A DNA stretch of 64,000 bases from Delftia tsuruhatensis. GTDB lineage: Bacteria > Pseudomonadota > Gammaproteobacteria > Burkholderiales > Burkholderiaceae_C. Positions 8,949-18,187 of the stretch are shown here, piece after piece. Both the position numbers and the translations under genes were made by a program. Every line of letters starts with the position of its first letter. Position 1 is the first letter of the stretch. The stretch is from NCBI RefSeq assembly GCF_903815225.1, contig NZ_LR813084.1, forward strand, positions 786,501 through 850,500, in the 5' to 3' direction. The notes under the pieces were generated by a model, which saw only the letters and a list, made by a program, of their open reading frames with translations, was not told the DNA's origin and made no database searches.

Positions 8949-9458
8949 ATGCCCGGACCCGGTGCTTGCCCGTCGGCGCGCGTCCTGCTGCCGCTGCTGT
9001 GGCTGCTGGCGGGCTGCCTGCCGGCCGCCGCCCAGGTGCGGCCGGCGCCTGCGCCGCGGCCCCTGCCGGCGACGGCGGCCCTGTTCGCCGCGCACTGCGC
9101 GGGTTGCCATGGCGACAAGGGGCGCTCGGTCCGCGAGTTTCCGACGCTGGCCGGCCGCATCGGCTACTTCACGCTGCTGCCGGCGGGACGCGCCTACCTG
9201 GTGCAGGTGCCGGGCGTGGCGCTGTCCACCCTCGACGATGCACAGGTGGCCGATGTCATGAACTGGCTGCTGCGCAACTACAGCGGCGAGCAGCTGGCGC
9301 CGGACTTCACGCCCTATACCCGCGACGAGGTGGCGGCCCTGCGCCGCGAGCGCATCAACCCCTGGGCCGTGCGCGCGCAGGTGGTGCGCGCGCTGGTGCA
9401 GGAAGGCCTGCTGCCTTCGGATGACGCGCTGGCCAGCGAGCCGCTGAAACTCTACTAG
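8949..9458 (+). CDS. c-type cytochrome of the amine dehydrogenase operon
   Basis: A 169-residue exported monohaem cytochrome c. After a signal peptide (LLPLLWLLAGCLPAAAQ) comes the haem site CAGCH, then a region where the sixth ligand must be sought (GRIGYFTLLPAG or the VADVMNWLLRNYSG helix). No CxxCH-linked Met in a typical class I position is obvious to me. Small cytochromes of this kind are found next to aau genes and may accept electrons from TTQ, directly or through a blue copper protein encoded elsewhere. Follows the light chain by 15 bp and precedes a second cytochrome. Confidence 0.72.
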   Translation: MPGPGACPSARVLLPLLWLLAGCLPAAAQVRPAPAPRPLPATAALFAAHCAGCHGDKGRSVREFPTLAGRIGYFTLLPAGRAYLVQVPGVALSTLDDAQVADVMNWLLRNYSGEQLAPDFTPYTRDEVAALRRERINPWAVRAQVVRALVQEGLLPSDDALASEPLKLY

Positions 9459-9471
9459 AAAAGGTCTCCCC

Positions 9472-9807
9472 ATGATGTCACTGAATCCTCCCCGCATGGC
9501 CGCAGCCGTGTGCGTCCCTTTGCTGCTGCTGTGCCGGCCCGCGCTGGCCGCGGATGTGGAGGCCGGCCGCGCCAGGTACGCGCTGTGCGCCTCCTGCCAC
9601 GGCGGCGATGGCCGCTCCACCGTCATGCCCCAGTATCCGAAGATCGCGGGACAGAATGCGCCCTATACGGCCAGCGCGCTCAAGGCCTACCGAGAGGGGC
9701 GGCGCGGCGGCACGTTCGCCGCGCTGATGGCCGAAACGGCCAAGTCCCTTTCGGACGAGGACATCTCCAACCTGGCGGCCTACATCGCCACGCTGGACAG
9801 GAAGTGA
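9472..9807 (+). CDS. Class I cytochrome c (c553/c4-like)
   Basis: A 111-residue periplasmic cytochrome. A signal peptide (CVPLLLLCRPALAA) is followed by the haem motif CASCH with GGDGRS after it, PKIAGQ and a C-terminal ISNLAAYIATL helix, the usual layout of short class I cytochromes. The likely axial Met is in FAALMAETAKSL. It probably carries electrons from the amine dehydrogenase toward a terminal oxidase. Thirteen bases separate it from the preceding cytochrome gene, so co-transcription is expected. Confidence 0.8.
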   Translation: MMSLNPPRMAAAVCVPLLLLCRPALAADVEAGRARYALCASCHGGDGRSTVMPQYPKIAGQNAPYTASALKAYREGRRGGTFAALMAETAKSLSDEDISNLAAYIATLDRK

Positions 9808-9831
9808 AGCCACCATTCATGAGGTGACGCC

Positions 9832-10170
9832 ATGTGCGAGGTCTATGTCCGTACCGATCCCATCAACTACGAATCGCGCAGCCATTCGGTGCGCATCCAC
9901 GGCGTGATCACGACCGTGCGTCTCGAAAACGAGTTCTGGACCGTGCTGGGCGCCATGGCCCGTGGCGAGAACAGGACCACGAACGAACTGATCGCCACGC
10001 TCTACGACGAGGTCACCAAGTTCCGTGGCGAGATCGACAACTTCGCCTCGTTCCTGCGCGTCAGCTGCATGCGCTACCAGGAACTGAAGGCGGCCCGCGA
10101 CGAAACGCCGCAGGTCCCGCGCCCCCAGGCGCAGGCGCCGGTGGTGGTCCCGGTGCGCAACGCCTCCTGA
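9832..10170 (+). CDS. Ribbon-helix-helix domain protein
   Basis: A 112-residue cytoplasmic protein of the RHH_4-like group. It has a basic beta-strand (RSHSVRIHGVITTVRLENEFW) followed by two predicted helices (WTVLGAMARG, TNELIATLYDEVTKF), then a Pro-rich tail. Such proteins are often small DNA-binding dimers. It is embedded in the amine dehydrogenase operon 24 bp after the second cytochrome, so it may regulate the operon. No operator was identified, and RHH_4 members also occur in non-regulatory settings. Confidence 0.65.
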   Translation: MCEVYVRTDPINYESRSHSVRIHGVITTVRLENEFWTVLGAMARGENRTTNELIATLYDEVTKFRGEIDNFASFLRVSCMRYQELKAARDETPQVPRPQAQAPVVVPVRNAS

Positions 10171-10176
10171 ATGTGA

Positions 10177-10728
10177 ATGCATATGAACGACCGCTACGAC
10201 CAGGCGCCCGGCGCCCTGCACGCACCCCCGCCCGAAACGGCGGGATTCGTGCTCAACCACACCATGCTGCGCGTGCGCGACCCGCAGGTGGCGCTGGACT
10301 TCTATACCCGCGTCTTCGGCATGCGGCTGCTGCGCCGCGTCGACTTCGCCGATATGCGCTTCAGTCTCTATTTCCTGGCGCATGTGCAGGACGGCGACCC
10401 GCCGCCGAGCGACCGGGGCCAGCGCATGGCCTGGACCTTCGGCCGGCCCGCCGTGCTGGAGCTGACGCACAACTGGGGCACCGAACAGGAGGCGGGATTC
10501 TCCTACCACCACGGCAATGCCGAGCCCAAGGGTTTCGGGCACATCTGCTTTGCGGTGCCCGACCTGGCTGCGGCCATGGCCTGGCTGGAGCGCAACGGCG
10601 TGCCGTTCGTGAAGCGGCCGCAGGAAGGCAAGATCCGGGATGTGGCTTTCATCAAGGATCCCGATGGCTACTGGATCGAGGTGCTGGAGCCCCAGCGCAT
10701 GCTGCACCTGGGTGAACCGGCTGCATAG
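10177..10728 (+). CDS. gloA: Glyoxalase I-like (VOC fold) protein
   Basis: A 183-residue vicinal-oxygen-chelate enzyme. Family landmarks are LNHTMLRVRDPQVALDFYTRVFGM at the start (first metal His), VLELTHNWGTE (metal Glu, substrate loop), GFGHICFAVPD (second His) and IKDPDGYWIEVLEP (second Glu). This matches Ni/Zn lactoylglutathione lyase, which isomerises the glutathione hemithioacetal of methylglyoxal. A start at 10183 is equally possible. Being last in the amine dehydrogenase operon, it could detoxify a reactive aldehyde product, which is inference; a standard methylglyoxal role is also possible. Confidence 0.8.
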   Translation: MHMNDRYDQAPGALHAPPPETAGFVLNHTMLRVRDPQVALDFYTRVFGMRLLRRVDFADMRFSLYFLAHVQDGDPPPSDRGQRMAWTFGRPAVLELTHNWGTEQEAGFSYHHGNAEPKGFGHICFAVPDLAAAMAWLERNGVPFVKRPQEGKIRDVAFIKDPDGYWIEVLEPQRMLHLGEPAA

Positions 10729-10733
10729 CGTGC

Positions 10734-11705
10734 CTACGCGACCGGCTCCAGCGCTTCGCGCGTGACCTGGGCTTGTTCCAGCATCCACTGGCAGAACGCT
10801 GCCACTTCCGGCCGCTGGGCGCTGCGCGGACCCACGATCAGCCAGTAGGCCAGGGGCGATTCCAGTCGGTGGGCGGGCAGGACTTCGACCAGGTCTCCGG
10901 CCGCCAGCGCGTCGGCCACCAGCGGCAGCCGCGCAATCGCCAGGCCCTGGCCCGCCATGGCGGCCTGCACGATCTGGTGGGCGTAGTTGAAGTACAGCCA
11001 GCGCGGTGGTTGCAACTGGTCGCAGCCCTGCACGCCGAACCAGCGCTGCCAGCTCAGCCATTCGAGCTGGGGCATGCGGTGCACGTCGCCGGTCTCGATC
11101 AAGGTGTAGTGCGCGGCGTCCGCCGGTGTCCTGAGCGGCGGTCCGCCGGCCAGAAGCCGCGGGCTGGCGACCACGGCCAACTGCTCGCCGAACAGGCGCC
11201 GTGCCTGGGGCCAGCCATCGCCCGCGCGGCCATAGCGCAAGGCCAGGTCCACGTCGGTGGTGTCCAGGTCCATCACGGTGTCGCTGGTGTCGATGCGGAT
11301 GTCGATGTCCGGCCATGCGCGCTGGAAGGCCTCCAGCCGGGGAATCAGCCACATGGCCGCGAAGCTGGCCCAGGTGGTGATGGCCACGCTCTTGCGCCCC
11401 ACGGTCTGGCGGATCTGGCGTACCGAGGCATCGATCTGCTCCAGCGCCGGCGCCGCCGAACGCAGCAGTTGGGCGCCCGCGCCCGTCAGCTCCACGGCGC
11501 GCGTGTGGCGCAGGAACAGCGGCACGCCGACCTCGTCCTCCAGCGACTGGATCTGGCGGCTCACGGCCGACTGCGTCAGCGCCAGCTCGTCGGCGGCGGC
11601 GCGGAAGTTCAGGTGCCGGGCCACGGCCAGGAAGGCGCGCAGGTGTCCTGCGCCGATGGCGCGCGTGCGCAGCAGGGGGGCTGGGGCGGTGGTGGCATGG
11701 GGCAT
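10734..11705 (-). CDS. LysR family transcriptional regulator
   Basis: A 323-residue regulator. The N-terminal winged HTH (HLRAFLAVARHLNFRAAADE and LTQSAVSRQIQSLEDEVGVP) is followed by a periplasmic-binding-fold effector domain with GcvA-like features (WLIPRLEAFQRAWPDIDIRI, DLALRYGRAG). Frames run on to 12242, but the start at 11705 gives the normal HTH position. It points away from glmU and ends a few bases beyond the gloA-like gene in convergent orientation, so it may or may not control the amine dehydrogenase operon. No effector can be named. Confidence 0.85.
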   Translation of the reverse strand: MPHATTAPAPLLRTRAIGAGHLRAFLAVARHLNFRAAADELALTQSAVSRQIQSLEDEVGVPLFLRHTRAVELTGAGAQLLRSAAPALEQIDASVRQIRQTVGRKSVAITTWASFAAMWLIPRLEAFQRAWPDIDIRIDTSDTVMDLDTTDVDLALRYGRAGDGWPQARRLFGEQLAVVASPRLLAGGPPLRTPADAAHYTLIETGDVHRMPQLEWLSWQRWFGVQGCDQLQPPRWLYFNYAHQIVQAAMAGQGLAIARLPLVADALAAGDLVEVLPAHRLESPLAYWLIVGPRSAQRPEVAAFCQWMLEQAQVTREALEPVA

Positions 11706-11817
11706 GGCGCTGCAGAGCATACGGCAGATCGGTGTCGCCGCACTGGCTGGCGGCGGCGCGCCACGGGCCGATAATCGCCTGCGTTGCCGGACAAGTCCGG
11801 TGTTGCACGGAACACTT

Positions 11818-13248
11818 ATGACAGCACCTCTCGATCTCGTCATCATGGCCGCGGGCAAGGGCACGCGCATGAAAAGCCGCCTGCCCAAGGTCCTGCAGCG
11901 CCTGGCGGGCCGCCCGCTGCTGGGCCATGTGCTGGCCACGGCCGCGCAGCTCGATGCGCGCGCGGCCGTGGTGGTCACGGGCCACGGGGCCGACCAGGTC
12001 GAGCCTGCCATCGCTGCCGCCCACCAGGGCGGCGCCATGGCGTTGAAGTTCGTGCGCCAGGAGCCGCAGCTGGGCACGGGCCATGCCGTGCAGCAGGCGG
12101 TGCCCGCGCTGGCCGGCGACGGCATGGTCATCGTGCTCTCGGGCGACGTGCCGCTGACGCGCGCCGATACCCTGCGGGCGCTGGTCGAGGCGGCGGCGGG
12201 CGAACGCCTGGCCCTGCTGACCGTGCGCCTGCCCGATCCCACGGGCTATGGCCGCATCGTGCGCGGCGCCGACGGCACCGTGCAGCGCATCGTCGAGCAA
12301 AAGGATGCCAGCGAGGCCGAGCGTGCCATCCAGGAGATCTACAGCGGCATCATGGCCGTGCCGGCCCGCCACCTGTCCGGCTGGCTGGCACGCCTGACCA
12401 ACGACAACGCCCAGGGCGAGTACTACCTGACCGACGTGGTGGCCATGGCCGTGGCCGACGGCGTGCCCGTGGTGGCCCACTGCATCGCCGACGCGGTGCA
12501 GGTGGCCGGCGTGAACAGCCCGCTGCAGCTGGCCGAGCTGGAGCGGGCCCACCAGCACGCCCAGGCCCGCGCACTGATGGAGCAGGGCGTGCGCCTGGCC
12601 GATCCGGCGCGCTTCGACCTGCGCGACGACCCCCGCGCCGGCCGCGTTGCCGAGCTGGTCTGCGGCCAGGATGTGGAGATCGACGTGGGGTGCATCTTCA
12701 GCGGCCGGGTGGAGATCGGCGAAGGTGCGCGCATCGGCGCCTATTGCAGCATTGCCAACGCAACGATCGCGGCGGGTGCCGTGATCCATCCCTACACGCA
12801 CATCGATGGCGAAAAGGCGGGCGTCAGCGTGGGCGAGGGCGCCCTGGTCGGCCCCTTTGCACGGCTGCGCCCCGGCGCCCAACTGGGCCGCGAGGTCCAC
12901 ATCGGCAATTTCGTCGAGGTCAAGAACTCCACCCTGGCCGATGGCGCCAAGGCCAACCACCTGGCCTACCTGGGCGACGCCACGGTGGGCGAGCGCGTCA
13001 ACTACGGCGCTGGCTCCATCACGGCCAACTACGATGGCGTCAACAAGCACCGCACCGTGATCGAGGCGGACGTGCACATCGGCAGCAACTGCGTGCTGGT
13101 GGCGCCCGTCACCATCGGCGCCGGAGGCACGGTAGGTGGCGGCTCCACCATCACCAAGAGCACCGAGCCGGGCGTGCTGTCCGTTTCCCGGGGGCGGCAG
13201 GTCAGCATTGCCAACTGGAAGCGGCCCGTCAAGCTGCCCAAGCCATGA
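11818..13248 (+). CDS. glmU: Bifunctional GlmU: GlcN-1-P acetyltransferase / GlcNAc-1-P uridyltransferase
   Basis: A 476-residue cytoplasmic enzyme making UDP-GlcNAc for murein and lipopolysaccharide. The N-terminal pyrophosphorylase domain opens with LVIMAAGKGTRMKSRLPKVL and has ATGHAVQQA-type and LSGDVPL motifs. The C-terminal left-handed beta-helix has hexapeptide repeats (GEGARIGAYCSIANA, GEGALVGPFARLRPG) and the catalytic His region NHLAYLGDATVG. A longer reading frame exists, but the ATG at 11818 is directly before the signature. It is upstream of glmS in the same pathway, separated by four regulator or signalling genes. Confidence 0.95.
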   Translation: MTAPLDLVIMAAGKGTRMKSRLPKVLQRLAGRPLLGHVLATAAQLDARAAVVVTGHGADQVEPAIAAAHQGGAMALKFVRQEPQLGTGHAVQQAVPALAGDGMVIVLSGDVPLTRADTLRALVEAAAGERLALLTVRLPDPTGYGRIVRGADGTVQRIVEQKDASEAERAIQEIYSGIMAVPARHLSGWLARLTNDNAQGEYYLTDVVAMAVADGVPVVAHCIADAVQVAGVNSPLQLAELERAHQHAQARALMEQGVRLADPARFDLRDDPRAGRVAELVCGQDVEIDVGCIFSGRVEIGEGARIGAYCSIANATIAAGAVIHPYTHIDGEKAGVSVGEGALVGPFARLRPGAQLGREVHIGNFVEVKNSTLADGAKANHLAYLGDATVGERVNYGAGSITANYDGVNKHRTVIEADVHIGSNCVLVAPVTIGAGGTVGGGSTITKSTEPGVLSVSRGRQVSIANWKRPVKLPKP

Positions 13249-13296
13249 GGGGGCCGGGCTGGACCGGATGGACCTCCTTTGCCTGACTTCACGCCC

Positions 13297-14160
13297 ATGC
13301 CCATGAACGATTCCCCCGCCTCCCAGCCTCCCATATCACCGGCGGACCTGCTGGGCCCGCCGCGCACCCTGGAGGCCGCGCTGCTGCGCCTGGCCCAGGC
13401 CGAGCATGAGCTGCACGCCCTGCGCAGCGCACAACAGGAATGGCTGCAGGCGGTCTCCCATGACCTGCGTGCGCCGCTGCGCCATGTGCTGTCCTTCGGC
13501 CCTCTGATCGAGGAAGTGCTGGCGCAGGCCGTGCCTTCGCCGCAGGAGCTGCAGGAGGCGCGCGCCTTCCTGCAGACCATGGACCAGTCGGCACGCCGCA
13601 TGGCCGGCATGCTCGACGGCCTGCTGGCCCTGTCGCGCGCTGCCCGCACGCCCATGCAGTGGCAGCCCGTGGCCCTGCAGGAGCTGCTTCAGCAGGCCTG
13701 CCAGGCCGTGCTGGCGCGGCCCCAATGGAGAGCAAGCGAGGCCGCGTCGCGACTGCAGTGGAGCTGGCCGCAGCACAGCCCCGCCGTACGCGCCGACGCC
13801 AACCTGCTGCGCCAGGTGCTCGAGGCCCTGCTGGACAACGCCGTCAAGTTCACCCAGCCCGTGGCCCGGCCGCGCGTGGCCATCGAGGTGGAACGCGATG
13901 CCGATGGCGGCATCGCGCTGAGCGTCTCGGACAACGGCGTGGGCTTCGACCCGGCGCGTGCCGGGGCACTGTTCGGCATCTTCCAGCGCATGCACCGGGA
14001 GTCGGAGTTCCCGGGCCTGGGCACGGGACTGGCCCTGGTGCGCGGTGTCATGCGTCGCCATGGCGGCGAGGCCAGCATCCGCGCCGCGCCTGGCGGGGGA
14101 TGCAGCGTCTGCCTGCGCTGGCCAGGAGGGGACGTGCGGCGCTCGGATCTGGCACCCTGA
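13297..14160 (+). CDS. Soluble sensor histidine kinase (bacteriophytochrome-kinase-like)
   Basis: A 287-residue kinase without membrane segment or recognisable sensor domain. After a short Pro-rich head and a coiled-coil-like segment comes the H-box VSHDLRAPLRHV (His55), then the ATP-binding HATPase region with N-box LLDNAVKFTQ, G1 DNGVGFDP, F-box-like FGIFQRMH and G2 GLGTGLALV. This resembles the transmitter of phytochrome-type kinases detached from its sensor. No response regulator is adjacent. The start is uncertain among 13279 (TTG), 13297 and 13303. Convergent with the diguanylate cyclase gene. Confidence 0.78.
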   Translation: MPMNDSPASQPPISPADLLGPPRTLEAALLRLAQAEHELHALRSAQQEWLQAVSHDLRAPLRHVLSFGPLIEEVLAQAVPSPQELQEARAFLQTMDQSARRMAGMLDGLLALSRAARTPMQWQPVALQELLQQACQAVLARPQWRASEAASRLQWSWPQHSPAVRADANLLRQVLEALLDNAVKFTQPVARPRVAIEVERDADGGIALSVSDNGVGFDPARAGALFGIFQRMHRESEFPGLGTGLALVRGVMRRHGGEASIRAAPGGGCSVCLRWPGGDVRRSDLAP

Positions 14161-14184
14161 TGGGTGAGCGAGGGTGCAGGGCCC

Positions 14185-15303
14185 TCAGATCAGCGTGTCG
14201 TCCGGCTCGGGCTGCTGCTCGGCGGACCTTCGCGCGTCGCCCTGGCGCGACGCAGGGGCCGCGCCGCCCGCCATCAGCGGCGCGGCGGGAATCACCTGGT
14301 CGCGCCCGGCGTCCTTGGCACTGTACAGCGCGCTGTCGGCCGCGTTGATCCAGTCCTTGACCGACAGAAAGCTCGGGTCCGCCGCGGCCACGCCGATGCT
14401 GGCGCTCACGCGCAACTGAGGGTGCTCGCGCACGCGCAGCTGGCTCAGCTGGTTGCGGATGCGCAGCGCCACCGCATAGGCATCGTCCAGCTGCGTGTGC
14501 AGGCACAGCACGGCGAACTCGTCGCCGCCATAGCGGCCCGCCGCGTCATGCGAGCGCAGGCAATGCCGGATCGTCAGGCCGATGGCCTGCAGCACCTCGT
14601 CGCCCACGGTGTGGCCGAAGCTGTCGTTGATGCGCTTGAAATGGTCGATGTCCACGATCAGCAGGCAGGCCGAGGCCTGTGTCTGGCGGTAGTCGCGCAG
14701 TGCCGCGCGCGCCTTCTGCCACCAGTAGTCGCGGCTGTACAGCGTGGTCAGCGGATCGATGCGGCTGAGCACTTGCAATTTCACGTTCTGGCGTGCCAGC
14801 TTGCGCACCAGCTGGCGTGTGGACCAGCTGGAGAAAACGCTGTGCAGCAGCAGCAGGGGCAGCATGCTCAGCTGCACGGCCAGGCTGGCCTCCCACGAGG
14901 GCTGCGGTTGCAGCACCAAGGCCACCGCGCCGGCGGCCACCAGGGTGGCGAACAGCGACTGCAGCCAGCCGTCGCGCGTGGCCGTGTGGTTGCGGTCGGC
15001 GATGCTGATCGCCAGCAGCGCGATGCTGGGCAGCGCGCAGAAATGCATCACCGGAATCCAGCTGCCGATGATGAGCGCATCGATCTGCAGGTTGGCATGC
15101 TCCGCACGGTGGCTGTCCCGGGCGTGGCGCGCATGCAGGAAGGCGATGTGCGGCCAGACCAGCGCACTGGCCAGCACGAAGCCCCAGATCGCCGTGCTGG
15201 CACCCAGCTCGGTCATGGCCGTGCCCACGACGAGGCCGCCCAATGCCATGCTGGAAACGCGCAAGGGGTAGGTGCGGCGATGGATGCGCTGGCGCAAGGA
15301 CAT
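14185..15303 (-). CDS. Diguanylate cyclase with MASE2 membrane sensor
   Basis: A 372-residue inner-membrane protein. About five or six hydrophobic segments in residues 15-165 resemble the MASE2 domain of AdrA/DgcC-type cyclases (ALVWPHIAFLHARHA). A GGDEF domain follows, with RIDPLTTLYSRDYW, DIDHFKRINDSFGHTVGDEV and active-site GGDEF at residues 259-263. An inhibitory I-site RxxD (Arg250 to Asp253) lies five residues before it. So the cyclase should be active and feedback-inhibited by c-di-GMP. c-di-GMP typically controls attachment, which may be relevant to the Tad pilus locus 5 kb away. Confidence 0.88.
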   Translation of the reverse strand: MSLRQRIHRRTYPLRVSSMALGGLVVGTAMTELGASTAIWGFVLASALVWPHIAFLHARHARDSHRAEHANLQIDALIIGSWIPVMHFCALPSIALLAISIADRNHTATRDGWLQSLFATLVAAGAVALVLQPQPSWEASLAVQLSMLPLLLLHSVFSSWSTRQLVRKLARQNVKLQVLSRIDPLTTLYSRDYWWQKARAALRDYRQTQASACLLIVDIDHFKRINDSFGHTVGDEVLQAIGLTIRHCLRSHDAAGRYGGDEFAVLCLHTQLDDAYAVALRIRNQLSQLRVREHPQLRVSASIGVAAADPSFLSVKDWINAADSALYSAKDAGRDQVIPAAPLMAGGAAPASRQGDARRSAEQQPEPDDTLI

Positions 15304-15520
15304 GGCGGTGCGAGCCGAGTGCGCGCCGATTGCCTAGCGCGTCAGAGAGTGTTGTTGCATCAATTTGTATCATTCTCCCCGGGCGCGCGCAACGACTCGC
15401 GGATTTGCGTTGTCCAAAGTTCGCGTCCAAGACACATCGCAGGCCTTTGTCCTACGCCTGCACCCCGGCCGGGTGGCTTCCGGATGGAAACAAATGCTCA
15501 CAAAATGGGCTCTGCTGGCC

Positions 15521-16036
15521 TCATCCGGCAGGTATCGGCCCTGATGCCGGTGGCAACGGCATGGCGGTGGCGAGCTTTGCGCGCCGGACGCTGAAAAAGC
15601 TCTTGACATTGCGCACGTTGGCATCCTCGGTGAACAACTCCCGGCTCAGGGCCAGATAGGACGGCATGTCGGGCGCGGCCACCACCAGGATGAAATCGGG
15701 GCCGGCCGACACGCGCCAGCACTGTTGCACGGCATCCAGGGCCACGGCCCTGTGCTCGAAGGCGTCCAGCGCGCCACTGTCCTGGCGGTCCAGGGAGACC
15801 TCGACGATGGCCTGCAATCCGTGGCCCAGGGCCTCAGCCAGGCGCTCGGGCTGCAGGATGGCGACCTGTCGCTCGATCAGCCCGCTGTCGCGCAGCCGCC
15901 GTACCCGGCGCAGGCAGGTGGGCGGCGACAGTTGGAGCAGGCGGGCCAGGGCCTGGTTGCTGCGGCTGGCATCGGTTTGCAGCAAGTGCAGAAGTTGGAG
16001 GTCAATGGCATCCAGTTCTATGGAATTTTTTGTCAT
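15521..16036 (-). CDS. Lrp/AsnC family transcriptional regulator
   Basis: A 171-residue regulator: N-terminal HTH (LDAIDLQLLHLLQTDASRSN, then LSPPTCLRRVRRLRDSGLI) and a C-terminal RAM domain (HGLQAIVEVSLDR, VQQCWRVSAGPDFILVVAA) typical of Lrp/AsnC proteins that sense amino acids. The gene starts 137 bp from glmS on the opposite strand in an AT-rich gap, so it may control itself and glmS. The 217 bp downstream up to the diguanylate cyclase start hold nothing I recognise. Confidence 0.87.
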   Translation of the reverse strand: MTKNSIELDAIDLQLLHLLQTDASRSNQALARLLQLSPPTCLRRVRRLRDSGLIERQVAILQPERLAEALGHGLQAIVEVSLDRQDSGALDAFEHRAVALDAVQQCWRVSAGPDFILVVAAPDMPSYLALSRELFTEDANVRNVKSFFSVRRAKLATAMPLPPASGPIPAG

Positions 16037-16173
16037 TTTTCATATGCTATTGAAATAATATTTCTTCATCGATTTTCCGTGAAATATTGATTCAAATTCA
16101 GAAGAATTCTGGCGGGAAATTTCTTTTCAATCTGCGTAGCATCCGTCGTCATCCCGAAACAAGGAGTTTGTCC
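16037..16173. promoter_or_regulatory. AT-rich divergent promoter region, lrp-like gene / glmS
   Basis: This 137-bp gap is far more AT-rich than its surroundings, with runs such as GAAATAATATTTC near 16049 and GAAATATTGATTC near 16081. AT-rich imperfect dyads are typical of Lrp-family binding. It must contain promoters for both genes. No single -35/-10 pair is clear enough to fix. AAGGAG precedes the glmS start. Confidence 0.4.
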
Positions 16174-18093
<1,920 letters not shown>

Positions 18094-18187
18094 GGATGGC
18101 GGCAGTGCTGCAGCAAAGCTGCTGACCTCCCGCATGCCTGTGTTTTGGTGGAACGTTGCACCCTGGCGGTCACACGGTTCGCCGGGT

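Noticed and set aside
9817..13077. 1086-codon minus-strand open frame
   Set aside because: It is antisense to the RHH, glyoxalase-like and glmU genes and has the His/Gly/Ala/Gln/Arg-rich composition of a high-GC shadow frame; the opposite-strand genes have clear family motifs.
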